In this document: positions 1 through 6,148 of the stretch, in pieces
Layout of the letters: the number at the start of each line of letters is the position of its first letter
Numbering within the stretch: position 1 is the stretch's first letter
Origin: an uncultured Ruminococcus sp.
GTDB taxonomy: Bacteria; Bacillota; Clostridia; Oscillospirales; Ruminococcaceae
Direction of reading: 5' to 3'
NCBI GenBank assembly: GCA_947174965.1
Contig: CAMWKY010000108.1
Span: 1 to 7,171 of the forward strand
Length of the DNA: 7,171 bases
Program-made: the position numbers and the translations under genes
The notes under the pieces: model-generated
What the model was told of the DNA's origin: nothing
The model's database searches: none
Seen by the model: only the letters and a program-made list of their open reading frames with translations

Positions 1-862
1 ACATATGAGTCATAATTGCAGAATAAACATAGTTTACAGTGATTTCAATATTTTCATCAAAAATAAGCTTGCTTATTCTGTTGATGTTGAAATAGTTGTT
101 GATTGCAAACTCAATGAGCAATTCGGGCTGAAGTTTCATTGTAACTTTGAAAAGTCCTCTTGCTTTTTCGTCAAAATACGCACATTCAGCAATAGCAATC
201 TTATAAATTGCATCAGACGGGTGACAATTTTTACTTTCTTCTATGTCCTGCATGATAATATCCACACACTTTTTAGCCGTATCGTCGTAACTTTCCGAAA
301 CGTTCAAAGCCATTGCACATAAAAGTACCTTTGCACGATTGTTAAACTTCATAAGTTCAGCGGATTCAAGATAAACATCTGCACTTTTATCACACATTGT
401 ATTATAAAAATAACATGGAGTGCTTGCCCAGTTTGTATTGAAAATGCGGTCTAAATCTATAGCTATCAGAAGTGCAGATGCGCTTATTCCCGTGAAAGCA
501 TAGACTGCATCAGTACATATCTTACGACATTCCTTGTTATAGTCGCTGTGTGCATAGCGTACATCACCTATAATTTTCCATAAACCACAACCGCAGACTG
601 CATAAGCAAACTGTACAAAACGTTTGAAAAGTTCAGGGTTTTTCAGGTGGTTTACTTTGTTGTCGAATTTTCTGTCAAATTCCCAAGAATTATTTTTTAT
701 CATCGGCTGACTTATTACTTTTGGCGAAATGTTCTTGAGCAGACTAATATCACCGCTTTCAAGAAATTCCGTGCCAATATCAATTGTTTCACGTGGAACA
801 CCTGCATTATGGATAGCCTCCATAATTTCTGACAAATCGTTTTTGTTTTCTGCGTAAATCAT
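1..862 (-). CDS. Large unknown protein, N-terminal 287 residues only (possible DUF4132/YehI-type partner)
   Basis: Reading the minus strand from the ATG at 862-860 gives 287 codons with no stop up to the left edge, so the gene is C-terminally cut by the window. It begins MIYAENKNDLSEIMEAI. The start is well supported: AGGAGGT lies 8 nt upstream, and the ATG overlaps the TGA of the SWIM gene as ATGA, a classic translational-coupling junction. The translation looks cytosolic and largely alpha-helical, with no signal peptide; a short hydrophobic helix at about residues 122-137 probably belongs to a globular core. It has many cysteines (for example C90, C92, C112, C116) without a clear zinc-ligand pattern. 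I recognise no catalytic motif. Because E. coli yehI (a DUF4132 protein) lies near the yehLMPQ genes, a DUF4132 protein is the leading candidate, but this is inference from context only; a HEAT-like repeat protein of another family is equally possible. Confidence 0.85.
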   Translation of the reverse strand, partial: MIYAENKNDLSEIMEAIHNAGVPRETIDIGTEFLESGDISLLKNISPKVISQPMIKNNSWEFDRKFDNKVNHLKNPELFKRFVQFAYAVCGCGLWKIIGDVRYAHSDYNKECRKICTDAVYAFTGISASALLIAIDLDRIFNTNWASTPCYFYNTMCDKSADVYLESAELMKFNNRAKVLLCAMALNVSESYDDTAKKCVDIIMQDIEESKNCHPSDAIYKIAIAECAYFDEKARGLFKVTMKLQPELLIEFAINNYFNINRISKLIFDENIEITVNYVYSAIMTHM

Positions 863-2604
863 TTGTTTTTACCTCCTAAAGTTAAAATAATTTCAAGTCG
901 TTTCCTTGCTGTCGTGATGTATTGCTGAATTACGGTCATAAGGTTGAGAATTTTCTTGATGTCTGCTTTTGTGTCATGCCTGTACGATTCGACAGACTGC
1001 ACAAAATCCGCAACAAGCCTGCTCAAACCTTTTAAGCCGTAATTAAAGCACTTATTTGATAGTTTGCTGTCCATTCCCGACTGCATACCGCATTGTATCA
1101 TAAGCTGAATGTTACTTTCAATTTCATTAATAATCTCCGTTACAGATTCAGCATATTTTAGATTACTGGCTGTTGTTTTGTATTCATCAGGCAACCAGTA
1201 TTCCTCATATTCGGGAACGCTGATAAAGTCGTAAATCTCAATCGGAAACAATACAAACTCATTCTTTTCAATTCGTGCAGATGCAAGAATGGTGTAATCT
1301 TTTTCGGGATTATCAAGCATTTTCTGTCCTATTTTTTCAACAAGTTCAACAAGACTTTTGGTTTCCTCACGGTATTTCACACGCATAAATGCCTGAAAAC
1401 CTGCGCCGTCCTCAATTATAAGCGTGTACTGTTGAGTATGCTTGTCAAAACCTGCTGAAACGCATTTTTGAGGGTGTATAAACATAAGTCTTTCCGTTTC
1501 ATTCTGCGGATTTTTTTCGTATAGTTCAACTATAGCCTGTCTGAAATCGCAGTAAATTCTGCTTCTTATCTCCTCGCAGTTAAGGTCAAGTGATGAGTTC
1601 ATGGCAACAACGGTTTCTTTTGATGTTGAAATTTTCCCCTCACTGATTTTAGCATTTGCAAGAATAATTTTTCTTCTCATCATAGTATCAAGCGTTGTAA
1701 TCATTCCCCAAGGAGTAATTTTATTCAAAGTATGTCTCTTTGTCTCATAGAAAGTAGGTCGGAGGTCTGATACCGTGAGAAACGGATTTTCCTGTACATC
1801 AGGATTAAGAAAGTAATATATTTCGCCCTCATAGTCACCACCCGAAACAGTGCGTTCTCCTATCGGAATAAGCGTGAGATAGCCATTATACTGCTTGTAG
1901 TCCTGCCGAAAAGTACCGAGCATATCGGGAGTTATATCTTGTCTGCAAAGATTTTCAAGCATACTGACAGTTCTGCACATCTTGTCTGTAAAAAATTCCG
2001 TGCTAAAAGATGCACGTCTTGCAAGGCAATCACTCAAACGTGTACTCAAATCACGCATTGCACGTTCTGCATCTGCCATTCTCACGGCATGACAGCGGAC
2101 AGCAGAAATCTCCATATTTTCGGGAGCTGTTTCAGGTATGCGTACCAGTCCCCTTTTCAGAACGTCTCCGAGCATTTCAAGGCAATGCACCGCACATTCA
2201 TTTATTTTCCTGATTTCCTCTGCTGAAAGTGATTTCTCTGTTTCTTCTTCTGCTGTCGGAATTTCCTCTACAGTTTCAGGAATCTGCTCACTTTTTTCCT
2301 GCTCCTCAAAGCAAATATCTGCATAATCTTCTTCTGTCAGATTATTTTTCAGCAGAAGTATTGCCCCGACAATATGACGGCATACAGTCCTTGAAATGCA
2401 CGAACACGTACACTCATTCAACGGAGATTTTACAGTTACAGTTTCCCCCGATATATCCACAACTACAGCATTATCTTCCTCACGTGAAATCGGCATAATT
2501 CCATCAATATCTTTGCAGGCTCTTTTATATATACCCTTGTTTGCAAGTGATGTAAGAAATGTTTCGTCGGCATTAATTAAATCTTTTTTCAGTTTATTAT
2601 CCAA
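859..2604 (-). CDS. SWIM zinc-finger protein (YehQ-like)
   Basis: A 581-residue protein with an N-terminal SWIM zinc finger of the CxCx(n)CxH type: C67, C69, C75 and H77, in the stretch CTCSCISRTVCRHIVGAIL, with an extra cysteine at 65. SWIM fingers bind zinc and usually mediate DNA or protein contacts. After the finger comes an acidic, probably disordered linker (about residues 92-130, rich in Glu). A helical domain follows, starting near RGLVRIP at 151-157, then a long mixed region without recognised catalytic motifs and a helical C-terminus (about 495-575). The start is TTG at 2604-2602, chosen because AGGAGG sits 7 nt upstream and the protein then begins just before the finger domain. It starts 12 nt after the VWA stop and overlaps the next gene by 4 nt. 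Similarity to E. coli YehQ is judged from domain type and gene order. Binding partner is unknown; it could be the recognition subunit or scaffold of the complex. Confidence 0.9.
   Translation of the reverse strand: MDNKLKKDLINADETFLTSLANKGIYKRACKDIDGIMPISREEDNAVVVDISGETVTVKSPLNECTCSCISRTVCRHIVGAILLLKNNLTEEDYADICFEEQEKSEQIPETVEEIPTAEEETEKSLSAEEIRKINECAVHCLEMLGDVLKRGLVRIPETAPENMEISAVRCHAVRMADAERAMRDLSTRLSDCLARRASFSTEFFTDKMCRTVSMLENLCRQDITPDMLGTFRQDYKQYNGYLTLIPIGERTVSGGDYEGEIYYFLNPDVQENPFLTVSDLRPTFYETKRHTLNKITPWGMITTLDTMMRRKIILANAKISEGKISTSKETVVAMNSSLDLNCEEIRSRIYCDFRQAIVELYEKNPQNETERLMFIHPQKCVSAGFDKHTQQYTLIIEDGAGFQAFMRVKYREETKSLVELVEKIGQKMLDNPEKDYTILASARIEKNEFVLFPIEIYDFISVPEYEEYWLPDEYKTTASNLKYAESVTEIINEIESNIQLMIQCGMQSGMDSKLSNKCFNYGLKGLSRLVADFVQSVESYRHDTKADIKKILNLMTVIQQYITTARKRLEIILTLGGKNK
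871..877 (-). promoter_or_regulatory. Ribosome binding site AGGAGGT for the left-edge gene
   Basis: AGGAGGT on the minus strand lies 8 nt before the ATG at 862. It sits inside the last codons (Gly-Gly-Lys) of the SWIM gene, so one stretch serves both as coding sequence and as translation signal. It fixes the start of a gene whose end lies outside the window. Confidence 0.85.
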
Positions 2605-2611
2605 GAAATTT

Positions 2612-2617
2612 CCTCCT
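2612..2617 (-). promoter_or_regulatory. Ribosome binding site AGGAGG deciding the TTG start of the SWIM gene
   Basis: AGGAGG with a 7-nt spacer before TTG at 2604-2602. Its first A is the last base of the VWA stop codon (TGAGGAGG), so termination and re-initiation are placed together. There is no ATG at a suitable distance, which supports TTG initiation. Confidence 0.85.
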
Positions 2618-3753
2618 CACATTATCATTTTGCATATATATTCCCCTAGCTGTTCGGGAGTCATAGCACCTACAAATGCACCCATATCAGCTAATTTCTG
2701 CCCGAGAACTCTGTCAAATGCAGGGTTTGCCTGTTCGTCAAGCGCCGTCAGATAGTTCAGTTTTGCACCGCTTTCAATGATATTCTTGCTTGTATTCATA
2801 AGACGGTTTACAGATGCACCCTCATACAAATCAGTAACAACAATTATAATTGTCCTTGACGGTTCAGAAATCAACTGCTCACAATATGCAAGTGCTTTTC
2901 CGATGTCCGTACCACCGCCAAGCTGTACACTCATCAAAACTTGTGCAGGATTTTCCGCTTTGTCAGTCAAATCCACTACAGCCGTATCAAAAATCACAAG
3001 ATTTATCTCCGCAAATGGCAGACGTGATATAATCTGCGCCATGACAGCACTGTAAATCACCGAACCAAGCATTGAACCGCTTTCGTCAATTGCGATTATC
3101 ACTTTTTTATTATTATATTTTTTGATTCTGTCGGAGAAATATATATCTTTCAGAATAATCTGATTTGATTCCTTGTCAAAATTTTTAAGATTACGGCGGA
3201 TAGTCTTTTTAAAGTCGATATTTCTTGCGGAATGTACCTGACTTGACCTGTTTCTGTCAAGTCTGCCTGATATTGTACGCTTTATATCCTGTTCAATTTT
3301 TCTTGCAAGTTCCTTTGCAACCTGTTCCGCTATTTTTTCGGCAGTCCTCAATACTTCACCGTGCATGAGGTGTTTAAGCTGTAAAACTGTTTTCAGCAGA
3401 TTCATATCAGGGGTCATATGCTCCAGTACCTCTTTATCTGCAAGCAATTCTGTCATCTCAAACTTTTCAAGTGCCTGTTTCTGAAGTATTTCTGCTGTCT
3501 GTTTCGGAAAAAGCTCTCTCACCTTTGTAATCCACTCCGCACCATTCAGCACGCTTGCACCTGTACCGCCTTTTCTATCGTCCGTGCGTACGTCCTGCCC
3601 CTGCGCTCTGCTGTAAAGATAGTCAAGTAACTGTTCCATGTTCTCAAACGTTTTCAGCGTGTCGGCATCTCCGCTGAACTGCAACTGCTGTTCCGAAAAC
3701 TGTCCTAAGACAAGTCGCCAGCGGTTTATTGCAGTCTGTGAACTGTCATTCAT
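2617..3753 (-). CDS. yehP: VWA-domain protein with intact MIDAS (YehP-like)
   Basis: A 378-residue protein, about the length I recall for E. coli YehP. The N-terminal half (about 1-200) is helical and charged, with a basic stretch at 150-190. The C-terminal half is a VWA domain. All parts of the metal-ion-dependent adhesion site are visible: DESGS at 223-227 (D223, S225, S227), the GGGTDIG loop at 279-285 (T282), and the aspartate of VVTDLYEG (D308). The site should therefore bind Mg or a similar divalent ion. No signal peptide or membrane segment is seen, so it is cytosolic. VWA proteins encoded beside MoxR ATPases (ViaA, CbbO, NorD, BchD) act as adaptors that couple ATP hydrolysis to a client protein, and the same role is inferred here. 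The ATG at 3753 has AAAGGAGG 9 nt upstream and overlaps the end of the DUF5682 gene by 8 nt, implying coupled translation. Confidence 0.93.
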   Translation of the reverse strand: MNDSSQTAINRWRLVLGQFSEQQLQFSGDADTLKTFENMEQLLDYLYSRAQGQDVRTDDRKGGTGASVLNGAEWITKVRELFPKQTAEILQKQALEKFEMTELLADKEVLEHMTPDMNLLKTVLQLKHLMHGEVLRTAEKIAEQVAKELARKIEQDIKRTISGRLDRNRSSQVHSARNIDFKKTIRRNLKNFDKESNQIILKDIYFSDRIKKYNNKKVIIAIDESGSMLGSVIYSAVMAQIISRLPFAEINLVIFDTAVVDLTDKAENPAQVLMSVQLGGGTDIGKALAYCEQLISEPSRTIIIVVTDLYEGASVNRLMNTSKNIIESGAKLNYLTALDEQANPAFDRVLGQKLADMGAFVGAMTPEQLGEYICKMIM

Positions 3754-6148
3754 AAAGTAGCTCCTCCTTTCCGATTATTCCGCAGATTATACGGTCAAGC
3801 TCCTCACCGAAATCAAACAGATTTTCATCAACTGCTGATTTTTTCATAAGGTCTTTTTCGCTTATACCATGAAGTTCCGCAACAGATTCTGATACAAGCT
3901 GAATTTCTGACGGCGTAAAATTGCTGAACGCAAGACGAAGTGACGGCAGAATTTCAAGAAAATCATCAAATCCCATATCTGTAATAAGCTTATCAGCCAT
4001 TTCAAGGAATGAATTATCAACAAGAACTATATCACGAGCTGTAGAAAACAGTCCACGAAGATAGTCAGCACCCTTTTTCTGTATCTCCGTACTGCCCGTG
4101 AGATACCCTCTTGCACCTTCCTCCGCTGATTGTTTATAGTCTGGAGAAATTGCACAAAGCAATCCCATTGCACCACCATAAACAGCAGCTTCTTTTTCTG
4201 TTGAAGATACAATTGTAAGCAGTTCTGCTTCAAAGTCATTTATTCTGTAGTCAAGTACGGAAACAATTATACCGTACATGATTTTCATGATATTTATAAC
4301 ATTGTCAGCATTTTCAGGCGGTACATTTGCCATTGCAGGCAACATTGAAAGAAGTCGCTCAAAACATTTGCAGAGATACTTCATTGTTGATTTATCTTCA
4401 AAATCATAAAGGCTCTGCAATTCGCAGAGTGTCTGAAAATAGCCTAATCCTCTGCCGATTGAAAAGAAATCGCCGTCCGAACTGATAATATCGTCAATTA
4501 ATTCCTGCTCCGCTGATTTTAATTCAATACCCATAAGAAAGCAGTCAACAGCAATTCCGCCAGCAGTCTCACAACGCTGATACTGTCGGAGCATTTTTTC
4601 CGCAAAAACTCCGCAGGCTTCCTCAATAGTAAAACCGTCTGTTGTATGGTCAATCAGAGACGCATCAACCTCCGGACTTCTTCTGTACTGCCATTCCTCA
4701 CGCACACGACTACGGTCACGGTTGTTTTTTATGTCAGAACCTTTCATAAGCTTTGCAAAATCTGTTTCAAGAAACTGCATACGGTGCATAAATCGGCTTA
4801 ACTCCATTCCCCTTGCTGATGTAAACAAAGATGCTTCAACCGTAGTCGGTGCGGACGACTGATATTTCAGTCGCAGACTTTTGCACTGCTTTTCAAAATC
4901 AGCAATAAGCGGTGGTATATGTTCAGTGTTGTTTATCTGCCCTACACCGTCACCAGTTGCAAGATTTGCAAGAATATCAAGCGGAACAGATGATGATATA
5001 GTCTTTTCACCCTTTATAAAGCACGCTGTAACAGCATCAAACGCTTCACTTATTCCACATTCCATAGAATCACGCAGGGCTGAAAGTCCGTTCATCATTG
5101 TGTATGCGGAGGTCATATCGGAAATTGTTACCTGTATATCTCTTTTTGTGGATTCCTTTGCAGTCAGTGTGATTAAGTTAAAAACATTATCATTGTAAAT
5201 TTCATGCGGAGAACTGCGGATATATAGTTCTTTCATGACACTGTCGTAAAAAAGCGGGTACATCATTCCAGATGCATATCCCCTCAATGCATCAACAGCT
5301 CTGTACGAATAAGCCATAGGATAACAGCCTTCATCAGTTTTTGAGATTTTGTGAATCTTTGGCGGTTTAATATCTCCCTGTTTAATCAGATTATATATTC
5401 CGAACGTATGAAATCCGCCTGTAACAGCAAGTACTTTCTTATGCTCCTGCATGGCTTTCAAGATATTGCAAGCCATATATTTTTCACGGCTGATTGTACC
5501 GTCTGCACACAGTTCATCGTCCGTGCAGTCAGTTCTTGTAAGTATGCAGTATGTATTCATCTGACGCACAAATTTTTCAGTACTTATATATAATCCGCCT
5601 ATCTCAAAATATTTCTCCCAAAATTCATCAAAATCCCTTAGCCCTGTTTTTTCGCATATTTTCTTATAAAATCTGCTTTTAATAAATCTTGAATCATCAG
5701 CATAACTATGCTTGTCGGTATCTTTTCGCAGTCCCTCATTTTCAGCAGTATTTATCAAAGTCTCACTGTACGGCAAATCAATGAATTTTGCTGTAATACT
5801 GTGCTTTTTAGCTTGCATAAGTGCATTATATTCAGGAGAGGAATATTGAAACGGATAGTAGCATTTGTAGTCTCTGCCATTTTCTGAAACGTATTTTTTT
5901 GTATCTTTATAGTAGTAATAGAATGCAACAGGTGGTTTTGTCTGTTCATCTGTTATGACAGAAATAAGATGATTTGCATTTTCAGGTCCTTCAATAAGAA
6001 TTATATCAGGCTTGTAATTTTCAATTGTCCTGATTAAATGATACGAACATACAGGGCTATGATGACGGATTGGAAAAAGAATCAGCGAATCATTCAGATT
6101 ATACGGTATTATCGGAGATGCTTCGCTGTATTGAAGTAATCTTTCCAT
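3746..6148 (-). CDS. yehM: DUF5682-family protein (YehM-like), possible TraB/TIKI/EreA-ChaN-type N-terminal domain
   Basis: An 800-residue cytosolic protein recognised as the DUF5682/YehM type from its setting and from signature blocks: FPIRHHSPVC (25-34), LIEGPEN (51-57), FIDLPYS (122-128), ISREKYMACNIL (219-230), VTGGFHTFGI (242-251), REEWQYRRSPEVDASLID (483-500) and LPSLRLAFSNFTPSE (734-748). E. coli YehM is slightly shorter (about 760). The N-terminal third shows His, Glu, Arg-Met and Gly-His motifs spaced as in the TraB/TIKI/EreA/ChaN superfamily, suggesting a metal-dependent or hydrolase-like site (inference). The remainder is mostly helical, perhaps repeat-like. The ATG at 6148 is the only reasonable start: an in-frame TGA lies at 6164-6166 with no ATG, GTG or TTG between. 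It overlaps the ATPase gene by 40 nt and has only a weak GGTGG 3 nt upstream, so translation probably depends on ribosomes ending the ATPase gene. Function is not established; client or effector of the ATPase-VWA pair is a reasonable guess. Confidence 0.9.
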   Translation of the reverse strand: MERLLQYSEASPIIPYNLNDSLILFPIRHHSPVCSYHLIRTIENYKPDIILIEGPENANHLISVITDEQTKPPVAFYYYYKDTKKYVSENGRDYKCYYPFQYSSPEYNALMQAKKHSITAKFIDLPYSETLINTAENEGLRKDTDKHSYADDSRFIKSRFYKKICEKTGLRDFDEFWEKYFEIGGLYISTEKFVRQMNTYCILTRTDCTDDELCADGTISREKYMACNILKAMQEHKKVLAVTGGFHTFGIYNLIKQGDIKPPKIHKISKTDEGCYPMAYSYRAVDALRGYASGMMYPLFYDSVMKELYIRSSPHEIYNDNVFNLITLTAKESTKRDIQVTISDMTSAYTMMNGLSALRDSMECGISEAFDAVTACFIKGEKTISSSVPLDILANLATGDGVGQINNTEHIPPLIADFEKQCKSLRLKYQSSAPTTVEASLFTSARGMELSRFMHRMQFLETDFAKLMKGSDIKNNRDRSRVREEWQYRRSPEVDASLIDHTTDGFTIEEACGVFAEKMLRQYQRCETAGGIAVDCFLMGIELKSAEQELIDDIISSDGDFFSIGRGLGYFQTLCELQSLYDFEDKSTMKYLCKCFERLLSMLPAMANVPPENADNVINIMKIMYGIIVSVLDYRINDFEAELLTIVSSTEKEAAVYGGAMGLLCAISPDYKQSAEEGARGYLTGSTEIQKKGADYLRGLFSTARDIVLVDNSFLEMADKLITDMGFDDFLEILPSLRLAFSNFTPSEIQLVSESVAELHGISEKDLMKKSAVDENLFDFGEELDRIICGIIGKEELLYE
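3763..3770 (-). promoter_or_regulatory. Ribosome binding site AAAGGAGG for the VWA gene
   Basis: AAAGGAGG with a 9-nt spacer before the ATG at 3753. It lies within the 3' end of the DUF5682 coding sequence and supports the 8-nt overlapping start. Confidence 0.85.

Noticed and set aside
5..322. Plus-strand open frame of 105 codons at the left edge
   Set aside because: It is antisense to the minus-strand frame at 1-862, which has a strong ribosome binding site and an ATGA junction. The plus-strand translation has no recognisable features.
2604..2620. Possible promoter or terminator between the VWA and SWIM genes
   Set aside because: The gap is only 12 nt and is fully occupied by the ribosome binding site; no hairpin or T-run fits there.
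2396..2755. Plus-strand open frame of 119 codons spanning the SWIM/VWA junction
   Set aside because: It lies antisense to two well-supported genes, its translation is low-complexity Ser/Pro/Ile-rich without any motif, and no ribosome binding site was evident. It is a by-product of minus-strand codon usage.
4027..4239. Minus-strand 70-codon frame in another phase of the DUF5682 gene
   Set aside because: It lies out of phase within the conserved C-terminal part of DUF5682, is Gln/Lys/Leu-rich from shifted codons, and has no sign of independent translation.
4881..5198. Plus-strand open frame of 105 codons inside the DUF5682 gene
   Set aside because: It is fully embedded antisense within a coherent 800-codon gene and shows no domain or start signal.
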